Shown here in pieces: positions 17,292-25,789 of a stretch of DNA of 64,000 nt; position 1 is the first letter of the stretch, and every line of letters begins with the position of its first letter. Both the position numbers and the translations under genes were made by a program. Source of the stretch: JANNBN01 sp031430595 (lineage in GTDB: Bacteria > Actinomycetota > Acidimicrobiia > Acidimicrobiales > JANYDT01). The notes below the pieces were generated by a model that saw only the letters and a program-made list of their open reading frames with translations, was not told the origin of the DNA and ran no database searches. The stretch lies in assembly GCA_031430595.1 (NCBI GenBank), contig JANPBU010000024.1:56109-120108 (forward strand), written 5' to 3'.

Positions 17292-19786
17292 TAGGCCCCC
17301 AGTGGCTCGGGTACTGGTAACCGCCAGGATGTAAGATCCTCGATTGAAAGTGCCTGAGAAAAAAAGTAACCCTGCCCAAAAGGGCATCCGAGTTGTACCA
17401 GCTTCTGCAGCTGCTCACTGTTTTCGATCCCCTCAGCGACCGGAGCAAGACCAAGAGAGTCGGCCATCGCTAGGATGGCCCGAACGAGGGACGCTTCTGA
17501 TTGCGCCGTAATGGCGCGTACAAAGAGTTGATCGATTTTGATTAGATCGAGGGGAAAACTGTGGGCTGCGGCAAGTGACGAGTAGCCGGTTCCGAAATCA
17601 TCGAGGGCCAGTTGGACACCCTGTGCGCGTAGTGCCTCCACATTGTCGATCACCAAAGACGAATCGATCAGGGCGGTCTTTTCGGTAATTTCGAGGACGA
17701 GCCGCCGAGCGTCAACGTTGAAGCGGGTCAATACTGAAGTTACCTTTTCGACAAAGTCTGACGCTGCAATTTGTTTAGGTGATACGTTCACATGGAGTTC
17801 GAGTGATTCACCCAATTCGTTGGTCAATCCGGCTATATCGCGACATCCCTGTTCTAGTGTCCACGTTCCGATTGGAATGATTGCTCCGCTTTCCTCCGCA
17901 AGTGGAATGAAGCGATCAGGTCCGAGCCGACCAAGTTCTGGGTGGTTCCACCGCAGAAGCGCCTCTACAGCAACGGTAGTATTCGTATGCAGGTTGATGA
18001 TCGGTTGGTACTCGATCACAAGTTCGTTGTTGGTTATTGCGTGCTGTAACCCGGTGATGATTTGTAGCCTTTGTCGGGCAGAAGCGTCCATTCCCGGCTC
18101 AAATATTTGGTGTTGACCCTTGCCTGCTTTTTTGGCCTGGTACATAGCGACGTCGGCGCTGCGAAGCAATTCTTCCAGCGAAGTTCCAGGTGTCGCCACC
18201 GCCACCCCGACACTCGCATGTATGTGGAGTTGGCGTCCAGAAACAGTCATGGGTGGGGCCATCGTGGCTGATACCCGTTCAGCCGCTTCGACAGCGCGTT
18301 CCCGTGTGGCCCCTGCACCGAGCACCATCGCAAACTCGTCACCACCGAGGCGTGCGACTAAATCATCGGATCTCACGGCCTCACGAAGACGTTTCGAAAC
18401 TTCGACGAGCACCTCATCACCAGCGGCATGCCCGAGGCTGTCGTTGATTGCTTTGAAGTCGTCGAGGTCTATGAGCAGCATCGCTCGATCCGTATACGTC
18501 TTGCGTTTAAGGACAGAATCGAGCATGAATCGGTTCGCAAGCCCGGTCAACGCATCGTGGTTGACCTGGTAGCGAACTTCCTCTTCGAGTCGAGTGAGTA
18601 CCCCAAGCGAGCGCTCCAGGTGACTGTTTTCAATGCCGATCGCGACTTGATTGGCCAATAACCCGAAGAGGTGACGATCGTGCGCCGAAAAGGCGTCCTC
18701 GCTTTCTCCATGGTCGGCCACAAGAAGTACGCCGCTCACTTCGTTTTCAACCATGAGAGTCGACACCAAGATTTGATCGGCCGAAAGTTGATCGAGCAGT
18801 TTCAACTCTGCTGTGGTCGCCGATTTTCGCCGGACCACTACGGCTTCTCCGGCATTTGGAATCCAGTAGGGCTCTGTCGCAATGTCGGAGCCACCACCAC
18901 GGGTTGTGCCCACACAAAAGCTCATCCACTGTTCGTTGTCTGGGCGCTTGAGAAGGACGGCGGCAAAATCTGCCCGAAAGCTCCGTAGCGAACGCTGCAA
19001 CAAACTCGTAAGTGCTTCTTCTATGTCTGGAGTGTTGTGAATGTTTTGCGCGGTTTCATACAGAAACTCAACGTTTGTTCTGCGGGTATGTTCCTTCACC
19101 AACTCGCTGAAGGCGATGTAAAGAAGTGCGAGCGGTACGACGCCGACGATGGCTGCAACGGGGGCGACGCTCAAGACAATGGCGATCAGCACGCCCATTG
19201 ATGCGGCGGCGATGCTGTTCAATTCCGAGAACAGAATGACCTTTGGGGCTTCGGTCAGTGCACCAAGCCGCTTTTCGGCAATGGAGCGAACGACACCCAC
19301 CAAGGCGGCCTGGATCGGACACGCAAGGGCGGCCCCGAGAACGAGCCCAAACCATAAGCGTGCACTATTTGTATGAGCATTCGGGCCAGCAATTGCTCGG
19401 GTTGTTGCGATCACAACACATGAGGCAATGGTCGTTGCAGCAACATTGAAAACTAACCGGGTGGCTGGCGACCGGCGCGAGACGAAGACGATCGTTAAGC
19501 CGACCGCTGAGGCAATGAGAAATTCTCTTGGCGGGTAAAACACCGCGCCAAGTGCGTAACTGATTTCAGCAAACGCAAACGTTTGCGAGTCGTTTCGGTA
19601 ACGAACCGAAAACACCAACAACTCTGCTCCGGCGCTGACCCCGATCATGAAGTACCAAGGAAGGCCACTTGGTCTGGGAAGGATCGGAAGAGTCGATTTG
19701 CTTACGGCGAACGCGGCAAACAGTGCTCCTAGTAGGAGAAGGCCGTTGAATGCCCAAACTCCAGCATGTTTCGTTCCAAGTTTCAC
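17291..19786 (-). CDS. Membrane GAF-GGDEF-EAL protein (c-di-GMP turnover)
   Basis: An 831-residue protein with both domains for making and breaking cyclic di-GMP. Residues 1-230 hold seven or so membrane helices, followed by a GAF-like sensor (about 240-395), GGDEF (about 405-565) and EAL (about 575-825). The GGDEF active site is intact (RLGGDEFAMV, 480-488), as are the EAL residues (VEALLRW, 607-613; LDDFGTGYSSL further on; EGIE near the end). There is no obvious RxxD inhibitory site just before GGDEF (LVAR instead). Both activities are therefore possible. A downstream membrane protein gene is translationally coupled. Confidence 0.9.
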   Translation of the reverse strand: MKLGTKHAGVWAFNGLLLLGALFAAFAVSKSTLPILPRPSGLPWYFMIGVSAGAELLVFSVRYRNDSQTFAFAEISYALGAVFYPPREFLIASAVGLTIVFVSRRSPATRLVFNVAATTIASCVVIATTRAIAGPNAHTNSARLWFGLVLGAALACPIQAALVGVVRSIAEKRLGALTEAPKVILFSELNSIAAASMGVLIAIVLSVAPVAAIVGVVPLALLYIAFSELVKEHTRRTNVEFLYETAQNIHNTPDIEEALTSLLQRSLRSFRADFAAVLLKRPDNEQWMSFCVGTTRGGGSDIATEPYWIPNAGEAVVVRRKSATTAELKLLDQLSADQILVSTLMVENEVSGVLLVADHGESEDAFSAHDRHLFGLLANQVAIGIENSHLERSLGVLTRLEEEVRYQVNHDALTGLANRFMLDSVLKRKTYTDRAMLLIDLDDFKAINDSLGHAAGDEVLVEVSKRLREAVRSDDLVARLGGDEFAMVLGAGATRERAVEAAERVSATMAPPMTVSGRQLHIHASVGVAVATPGTSLEELLRSADVAMYQAKKAGKGQHQIFEPGMDASARQRLQIITGLQHAITNNELVIEYQPIINLHTNTTVAVEALLRWNHPELGRLGPDRFIPLAEESGAIIPIGTWTLEQGCRDIAGLTNELGESLELHVNVSPKQIAASDFVEKVTSVLTRFNVDARRLVLEITEKTALIDSSLVIDNVEALRAQGVQLALDDFGTGYSSLAAAHSFPLDLIKIDQLFVRAITAQSEASLVRAILAMADSLGLAPVAEGIENSEQLQKLVQLGCPFGQGYFFSQALSIEDLTSWRLPVPEPLGA

Positions 19787-19844
19787 CAGTTACCCGTTTC
19801 CTCTTCGGCAGGCTGCCAGGGCGGCTTAAGGGTAGGAATGCAAA

Positions 19845-19870
19845 TGGGGGCCCCAACTTTGGGACCCCCA
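19845..19870. terminator. Strong hairpin between the small secreted peptide gene and the GGDEF-EAL gene
   Basis: A stem of about 11 pairs with one mismatch (TGGGGG/CCCCCA outer, CCCAA/TTGGG inner) and a two-base loop. It lies between two minus-strand genes and probably ends or attenuates the small-peptide transcript. Confidence 0.6.
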
Positions 19871-19902
19871 CGAGCGTTCGGCTACTCAGTAGCAGTATGA
19901 GG

Positions 19903-20133
19903 TCAGCCCCAGCCGTTGGAGCTTGTAACAAGACTTTCAGCTGGCGCAGCGACAGGCGCAACGATTGCTGTTGGCTTGGTGGTCGGTGATACGGAGCGCC
20001 CCCAACCGTTAGAAGCGCCAGCGCCGGTGGCGGATACCCCTACCCCTGCGGCAGCGATTGCTAGGACAATAAGTCCCGCTGCCACACGGGCACTTTTGGC
20101 GCGCCAAGTGGTGCTGTTTTTTGTTGTTTTCAA
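19903..20133 (-). CDS. Small secreted peptide with a repeated SNGWG motif
   Basis: A 76-residue protein. A basic N-terminus and hydrophobic core (RVAAGLIVLAIAAAGVGVS, 17-35) form a Sec signal peptide or single membrane anchor, cleaved near GAGA at residue 40. The mature part is only about 35 residues: SNGWGRSVSPTTKP, a Pro/Ala-rich middle, and a second SSNGWG at the very end. The duplicated Trp motif bracketing the mature peptide is striking. A tight hairpin follows the gene. The family is not recognised; a surface or signalling peptide is possible. Confidence 0.6.
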   Translation of the reverse strand: MKTTKNSTTWRAKSARVAAGLIVLAIAAAGVGVSATGAGASNGWGRSVSPTTKPTAIVAPVAAPAESLVTSSNGWG

Positions 20134-20319
20134 GTTGTGTTCCCCTTTGATTAAACCTTCATGAGCTTTGTGAAAAGCGGTTGCTCACAGTGTTTGTTTC
20201 GTGAAGAACCTTGTCAATACCACTAAACGTGGTTTCTTACTGAATGATTCGAACGACCTATCGTATTCGAAGCTAAGTTCACAGATGAATCGAAAATCAG
20301 GATACTCAGTACGCTGAAA

Positions 20320-22524
20320 TCACATGAGATCGAAGCGGTCGAGGTTCATCACCTTGTTCCATGCGGCCACAAAGTCGGCAACGAATTTCGCCTGCGCATC
20401 CTCTGATCCGTACACCTCAGCTATCGCACGCAGTTGTGAATGAGAACCGAAGACCAGGTCGCACCGAGTACCCGTCCACTTCACCAGTCCAGTTGATCGG
20501 TCCCGGGCTTCAAACAAGTCAATCGAATCGCCGACCGGTTTCCATTCGTTTGTCATGTCGAGAAGATTCACGAAGAAGTCGTTGGTCAACGATTCGGTGT
20601 GGTGGGTAAACACCCCGTGGCCCGACCTACCAGTATTGGCGTTCAGCACCCGCAGACCACCTACCAGTACCGTCATCTCTGGTGCACTCAACGTCAATAG
20701 TTGGGCCCGGTCGACGAGTAGTTCTTCTGCAGAACGGTCATGACCTTTGCCAAGAAAGTTACGGAATCCGTCAGCCGTTGGTTCGAGGACAGCGAACGAT
20801 TCGACGTCGGTCTGTGCTTGTGTTGCGTCTGTTCGTCCCGGGCTGAAAGGTATGACGACGTTTTGCCCGGCGTTTTTGGCTGCAGCTTCAACAGCCGCAC
20901 AGCCACCGAGAACAATCAGGTCGGCCATCGACACCGTTGTGCCTGTGGCCAAAAAGGTCGTTCTGACTGTTTCGAAGGTTGCAAGAATTCGGCGAAGGTC
21001 GGATGGATTGTTTACCTTCCAATCGTTTTGTGGGGCGAGGCGAATTCGTGCACCGTTAGCCCCGCCTCGTTTGTCGCTATCGCGATATGTTGATGCCGAA
21101 GCCCACGCAGTTGAGATCAGCTCAGAAATGCTGAGACCCGATGCAAGCAAAGCGGTCTTGAGAGCGGCTACCTCACCTTCGCCCATCAGGGCATGGTCGA
21201 CCGCAGGAATTGGGTCTTGCCAAATCAGTTCTTCGGTTGGTACCTCTGGGCCGAGGTACCGAACGACGGGGCCCATGTCTCGGTGACACAGTTTGAACCA
21301 TGCCCGGGCGAAGGCGTCGGCAAACTCGGCGGGGTGTTGGTGAAACCGCCGTGAAATTGGCTCGTACACGGGGTCCATTCTGAGTGCCATGTCGGCGGTC
21401 GTCATCATGGGCGCATGCGTTATCGAATGGTCATGAGCGTCGGGCACGATGCCTTGAGCCTCAGAATTTGTAGGTGTCCATTGCTGTGCACCGGCTGGGC
21501 TTCGTGTCAATTGCCAGTCGAACCCAAAGAGCATGTCGAAGTAGGTGTTGTCCCATTTGGTCGGGGTGGGCGTCCAGGCACCTTCGATTCCGCTTGTCGT
21601 CGTATGAACACCTTTGCCGGTGCCGAAACTATTCTTCCAGCCCAGCCCCATTTGTTCGATAGGTGCACCTTCGGGTTCGGGCCCCATGAGCATGGGGTCA
21701 CCAGCGCCGTGTGCTTTTCCGAATGTATGCCCACCTGCGACCAGGGCGACCGTTTCTTCGTCGTTCATGGCCATGCGAGCAAACGTTTCTCGAATATCGC
21801 GAGCCGAAGCGAGGGGGTCTGGGTTGCCGTTTGGTCCTTCGGGGTTTACATAAATAAGACCCATCTGAACTGCGCCAAGAGGGTCCATAAGTTCACGGTC
21901 GCCGCTGTAGCGTTCGTCGCCAAGCCATGTGGTTTCTGGGCCCCAGTAGATGTCTTCTTCCGGTGCCCACACATCAGCTCGACCACCGCCGAAACCGAAT
22001 GTTGTGAAGCCCATCGATTCGAGCGCAACATTCCCTGTCAAAATCATCAGATCAGCCCAAGATAGCTTGCGCCCATACTTTTGTTTGATGGGAAGCAGCA
22101 GAGCACGCGCCTTGTCAAGGTTTCCGTTGTCGGGCCAACTGTTCAACGGGGCGAAACGCTGTGTGCCTGTTGCAGCGCCACCGCGACCATCGTGGGTCCG
22201 GTAGGTACCTGCGCTATGCCATGTCATGCGAATGAAAAACGGACCGTAGTGACCGTAGTCAGCAGGCCACCAGTCTTGAGACGAAGTTATAAGTGTAGTG
22301 AGGTCTTGCTTCACTGCACTCAAATCAAGCGACTTGAACTCTTTCGCGTAATCGAAACCTTCGCCCATCGGATCAGCCATCGGCGAATTCTGGTGCAGCA
22401 TTCGTAAGTTGAGTTGGTTCGGCCACCAATGTTGGTTGGCCGTTGAGCCAGTTGCAGAATGGGCTGCGTGTTGTCCGCTCATCACCGGACATTGGTTTGC
22501 GCTGGATACTTCCTGGGCAGTCAT
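20320..22524 (-). CDS. katG: Catalase-peroxidase
   Basis: A full-length KatG of 734 residues from the ATG at 22524; the open frame extends 23 codons further without homology. It has the distal haem site RMTWHSAGTYR (Arg, Trp, His), the family stretch GPETTWLGDERYSGDR and the duplicated C-terminal peroxidase-like domain. The residues for the Met-Tyr-Trp adduct are in place: Trp in MTWHSAG, Tyr in LIYVNPEGP, Met in FARMAMND. It breaks down hydrogen peroxide in the cytoplasm. It is divergent from an OxyR-like regulator, the usual arrangement for peroxide-induced katG. Confidence 0.97.
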   Translation of the reverse strand: MTAQEVSSANQCPVMSGQHAAHSATGSTANQHWWPNQLNLRMLHQNSPMADPMGEGFDYAKEFKSLDLSAVKQDLTTLITSSQDWWPADYGHYGPFFIRMTWHSAGTYRTHDGRGGAATGTQRFAPLNSWPDNGNLDKARALLLPIKQKYGRKLSWADLMILTGNVALESMGFTTFGFGGGRADVWAPEEDIYWGPETTWLGDERYSGDRELMDPLGAVQMGLIYVNPEGPNGNPDPLASARDIRETFARMAMNDEETVALVAGGHTFGKAHGAGDPMLMGPEPEGAPIEQMGLGWKNSFGTGKGVHTTTSGIEGAWTPTPTKWDNTYFDMLFGFDWQLTRSPAGAQQWTPTNSEAQGIVPDAHDHSITHAPMMTTADMALRMDPVYEPISRRFHQHPAEFADAFARAWFKLCHRDMGPVVRYLGPEVPTEELIWQDPIPAVDHALMGEGEVAALKTALLASGLSISELISTAWASASTYRDSDKRGGANGARIRLAPQNDWKVNNPSDLRRILATFETVRTTFLATGTTVSMADLIVLGGCAAVEAAAKNAGQNVVIPFSPGRTDATQAQTDVESFAVLEPTADGFRNFLGKGHDRSAEELLVDRAQLLTLSAPEMTVLVGGLRVLNANTGRSGHGVFTHHTESLTNDFFVNLLDMTNEWKPVGDSIDLFEARDRSTGLVKWTGTRCDLVFGSHSQLRAIAEVYGSEDAQAKFVADFVAAWNKVMNLDRFDLM

Positions 22525-22596
22525 GATGCTCGATTCTGTTGTGAGGTTTGGCTTGGCCTTCACATACTGCTTGGATTTAGTCGATAAGTCCAACAG

Positions 22597-22607
22597 ATAG
22601 TCGCTAT
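22597..22607. promoter_or_regulatory. Palindromic LysR/OxyR-type site in the katG-oxyR intergenic region
   Basis: ATAG-TCG-CTAT is a perfect 11-bp inverted repeat in the 103-bp gap between katG and the OxyR-like gene. OxyR operators consist of ATAG...CTAT half-sites, and a further GATAATC element lies 10 bases on. It probably controls both genes. Confidence 0.6.
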
Positions 22608-22627
22608 TGAGTTGATAATCTGCACCT

Positions 22628-23563
22628 ATGAATCGCCCTACGTTGCGTCAACTGGAATACGCGGTGGCGCTTGCCGACGAGCAACACTTCGGACGAGCCG
22701 CTGAACTTGTGCGGGTGAGCCAACCTGGGTTGAGCGGTCAGATTGCAGAGCTTGAGCGCCGAATCGGGGTGCCATTGTTCGAACGAACTTCTCGGACGGT
22801 GTACACGACGGCGGTAGGTGCGTTACTGATCGAACGTTTCCGCGCTGTACTTCGTGACGTAGACGACCTCGTCGCCGCTGCAGCGGTGCACGACGGCACG
22901 ATTCGTGGAACCCTGCGCATTGGTGCAATCCCAACTATGGCGCCGTATCTGCTTCCGCCGGTGGTTGCCACTATTCGAAAGCGGTTCCCCAATGTGCGGC
23001 TACATCTTGAAGAGCTACGTACTGCGAACCTCGTCGAAGCATTGGAAGGTGGTTCGCTTGATATCGGACTACTTGCCATTCCGGTCGAAACGGGTTCGTT
23101 AACCGTCGAAAAGCTGGCGGTTGATCCGTTTTTTCTTACGCTACCAATCGGGCACCCCCTTGAAGGAACAAAGCCGATTGCACTAAGTGCACTTAACGAC
23201 CTCCCCGTGTTGCTGCTCGAACCAGGGCACTGTCTCAGATCTCAGGTGGCCGGGTCGTTGCCAATGGACCCGTTCAGAGCTCGACCGGGCCGCGAGGTGT
23301 ATTCGGCAAGTTTGGCGACGCTTGTGCAGATGGTGGCGAGCGGTGAGGGGGTGACACTGCTTCCGAAGAGTGCACTGGCCGTGGAAGCACGAGTCGGTTC
23401 TGGCGTATCAACGCGTACGTTTCGCGAACCCGCGCCAGCGCGAACAATCGCACTCACTTGGCGAGCATCTGACCCGTATTCCGCCCTGTACGAGGCAGTT
23501 GCGGAAGATCTTCGCAAAGCGTTCGCTGAATGGCTAGACATCGATCTGCTCACGAACAACTAG
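22628..23563 (+). CDS. oxyR: OxyR-like LysR-family peroxide regulator
   Basis: A 311-residue LysR regulator. The helix-turn-helix spans about residues 20-45 (FGRAAELVRVSQPGLSGQI) and the effector domain begins near 93. The stretch LLLEPGHCLRSQ (196-206) matches the OxyR peroxidatic-cysteine region (Cys202). This is the only cysteine in the protein, so the resolving cysteine of the E. coli disulfide switch is missing. Sensing would need Cys oxidation to sulfenic acid, a mixed disulfide, or another partner. Its divergence from katG supports the OxyR assignment. Confidence 0.88.
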   Translation: MNRPTLRQLEYAVALADEQHFGRAAELVRVSQPGLSGQIAELERRIGVPLFERTSRTVYTTAVGALLIERFRAVLRDVDDLVAAAAVHDGTIRGTLRIGAIPTMAPYLLPPVVATIRKRFPNVRLHLEELRTANLVEALEGGSLDIGLLAIPVETGSLTVEKLAVDPFFLTLPIGHPLEGTKPIALSALNDLPVLLLEPGHCLRSQVAGSLPMDPFRARPGREVYSASLATLVQMVASGEGVTLLPKSALAVEARVGSGVSTRTFREPAPARTIALTWRASDPYSALYEAVAEDLRKAFAEWLDIDLLTNN

Positions 23564-23644
23564 TGGGTGGGACACCGATCGTTTATGACAGAGCTCAACG
23601 GTAAGTTTCGCTGACCATTCCCGATGTGAAAAACAAGCTCATGA

Positions 23645-24676
23645 ATGAAAGGCGCGGTCTACAGTTTCGTGGTGACCGACAAACCTGTTCCCGCCCCTGA
23701 ATTCGACCCGCTTACTCTGGCTGAGATTCGAGATGCGCAGGTGTTGATCGCCGACTACGTGTTGGTCACACCATCGGTGACTTGGCCCGGAACCGAGCTT
23801 CCCCAGTTTTTGGCTGCTGGAACCCGTGTGAGCGCAAAGCTTGAACTACTTCAACGCACCGGAAGTTTCAAAGCACGCGGGGCGCTGGTGAATATGATGC
23901 GTCTCACCGATGATCAAAAGGTTCGTGGGATCACCGCTGTCAGCGCCGGTAACCACGCCATCGCGACAGCTTGGGCAGCCCAAATCGTAGGTGTACCTGC
24001 CAAAATCATGATGATCAATACGGCGAACCCGAGGCGAATCGAGTTGGCTAACAGTTTCGGGGCCGAGATTGTGATGGCTGGGTCAGCAAAAGAAGCTTTC
24101 GCTGCAGCCGACGCGCTTGTAGTGAACGAAGGTCGAACACTCGTTCATCCGTTTGAGGGCCGCCTGACTTCCCTTGGAACCGCCGCTGTCGGGTGCGAAT
24201 TCCTTGAACAGGTTCCGTCGCTTGACGCGGTGATTGTTCCCATCGGGGGAGGGGGGCTCATCGCTGGCATCAGCGCCGCGGTAAAGCTCATCAACCCGGA
24301 TTGTCTGGTCTTCGGTGTTGAGCCGCACGGTGCTGATTCAATGCATCGAAGCTTCGCTGCTGGTTCCCCGCGATCAATCGAAAAGGTAGCGACAATCGCT
24401 GACAGCCTCGGCGCGCCGTATGCGATGCCGTTCACCTTTGGGTTGGCGAAAGCAAACGTCGACGACTTGGTGCTCGTCAGCGACGAGCAGTTACGTGAAG
24501 CCATGCGCTTAACGTTTTTGGATGCCAAGTTGGCTGTTGAACCGGCCGGTGCCGCAGCTCTCGCAGCCCTCGTCGGACCCCTACGTGATCGGTTGGCCGG
24601 AATGCACGTTGGGCTCATCGTTTGCGGATCGAATATCGATACAGATACGTATCATCGATACCTGTCCGAGCAATGA
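23645..24676 (+). CDS. Threonine/serine dehydratase (PLP-dependent)
   Basis: A 343-residue fold-type II PLP enzyme. The cofactor lysine lies in TGSFKARGA (about residue 77), SAGNHA is the substrate loop, and the phosphate-binding loop is GGGGLIAGI. The length and the lack of an ACT domain fit the catabolic/biodegradative type. It deaminates L-threonine or L-serine to a 2-oxoacid and ammonia; threo-3-hydroxyaspartate is another possible substrate in this family. The start is uncertain, since several in-frame codons follow the chosen ATG without a strong ribosome-binding site. Confidence 0.85.
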   Translation: MKGAVYSFVVTDKPVPAPEFDPLTLAEIRDAQVLIADYVLVTPSVTWPGTELPQFLAAGTRVSAKLELLQRTGSFKARGALVNMMRLTDDQKVRGITAVSAGNHAIATAWAAQIVGVPAKIMMINTANPRRIELANSFGAEIVMAGSAKEAFAAADALVVNEGRTLVHPFEGRLTSLGTAAVGCEFLEQVPSLDAVIVPIGGGGLIAGISAAVKLINPDCLVFGVEPHGADSMHRSFAAGSPRSIEKVATIADSLGAPYAMPFTFGLAKANVDDLVLVSDEQLREAMRLTFLDAKLAVEPAGAAALAALVGPLRDRLAGMHVGLIVCGSNIDTDTYHRYLSEQ

Positions 24677-24750
24677 GGGGTCTTCGGAGTCTCGACCCTT
24701 TGCGGGTTTTCCCTGATTCAAAATGGTTCCCATATTTTTAGGGTTGTTGC

Positions 24751-25398
24751 ATGGGACTTATGGAAAAAGGAATCGAAAAGGCACGTGTCCGTCAACGCGA
24801 CGCCGTCATCGAAGAGGGTGGTCGTAGCGGGTCGCGGGTCGTAAACATGGTCGTGGTAGGAGATGATCCGAGTGCCGCCGGAGTACTCGGAGCAATGGCA
24901 AAGTCGTTTGTCGGGGGAAAGATGTCGGTCGACGACGCTCAAATATTTTCCTTTGAGACTCAAGGCTTCGCGCATACGTTCGTTCAACCGTACGACGGAA
25001 TGAACGCGTTGCCAGGGCTACACCGGGCCACGTTGCCTGGGTCAATCTCGTATCCGGCAATTCTGAAAGCGAAGTCATTCGGTCGGTCGATTTGGGTGGG
25101 CACAGATGAGCAGGAAATCGATGTGCTGGGCGCTCATCCAATGTTGGGTGTAGCGACCAGCAAACTTGAGTGGAAGTGGAAAGCGGGAACAACTGAAATC
25201 AGTCTGCCGTGGACTGTTCAAATGCGCCCCGCCATGACCGGAACCACCGAAGTTGTTTTGCGTTCGGGTCGCTACGGTGGCTTTACGACGTATGGGGTCG
25301 GTATCGCAGCGTTCCTGATGCTTTGCGGCGCGGTCCATACTCTAACCAGCCCAACAGTCGTTGAAGCCGCACCGTTCATCCTCGATGTTGGCATGTGA
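24751..25398 (+). CDS. Protein of unknown function
   Basis: A 215-residue protein that I do not recognise. The N-terminus is charged (EKGIEKARVRQRDAVIEEG), the middle is beta-rich, and one hydrophobic segment near residues 180-200 (YGVGIAAFLMLCGAVHTL) could be a membrane anchor. The preceding threonine dehydratase gene ends 74 bases upstream, after which GGGTC/GACCC can form a weak hairpin. A very short open frame overlaps its stop. Confidence 0.6.
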   Translation: MGLMEKGIEKARVRQRDAVIEEGGRSGSRVVNMVVVGDDPSAAGVLGAMAKSFVGGKMSVDDAQIFSFETQGFAHTFVQPYDGMNALPGLHRATLPGSISYPAILKAKSFGRSIWVGTDEQEIDVLGAHPMLGVATSKLEWKWKAGTTEISLPWTVQMRPAMTGTTEVVLRSGRYGGFTTYGVGIAAFLMLCGAVHTLTSPTVVEAAPFILDVGM

Positions 25399-25535
25399 CC
25401 GAGAGTTCTGCATTCGGCTTTGTTATCCAAGTCGATGGGTTCGTTTTAGACGATCAAATCGGCACTGACCCGCCCGGCGCGGTGCTGATCTTGTCAGAAC
25501 ACCGGGTTTGCATGGTGTGGGTACGCCAGTCGTGA
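25395..25535 (+). CDS. Possible 46-residue protein coupled to the upstream gene
   Basis: A GTG start overlaps the upstream stop by four bases (GTGA), the usual sign of translational coupling. The product (TESSAFGFVIQVDGFVLDD... to VWVRQS) is acidic with two hydrophobic strands and has no known domain. It is below normal gene-calling length, and the evidence is position only. The 254 bases that follow, up to the rhodopsin gene, show no convincing coding sequence and should hold the rhodopsin promoter. Confidence 0.35.
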   Translation: MTESSAFGFVIQVDGFVLDDQIGTDPPGAVLILSEHRVCMVWVRQS

Positions 25536-25789
25536 TTGGGGATGTTGAGGGCCGCCTTGAACGTACCCATACACGACTCACTTCCCCAAAGCCGCTGGCG
25601 GCTCATCTCGGTCGCTTTAAGCGGCATCGAGATGATATGCGGACGTAGAATTATTTTTGACTGGAAAGTTACCGCGATCGCACCGTCGCCAAAAATGTTG
25701 TGTGTTGACTATCGATACAAGTTTGAGTGCTTCTACCGTTCACCCCGTCACACACACAAACCCCCATCCCGAAAGGCTGGTAAGTCGTC

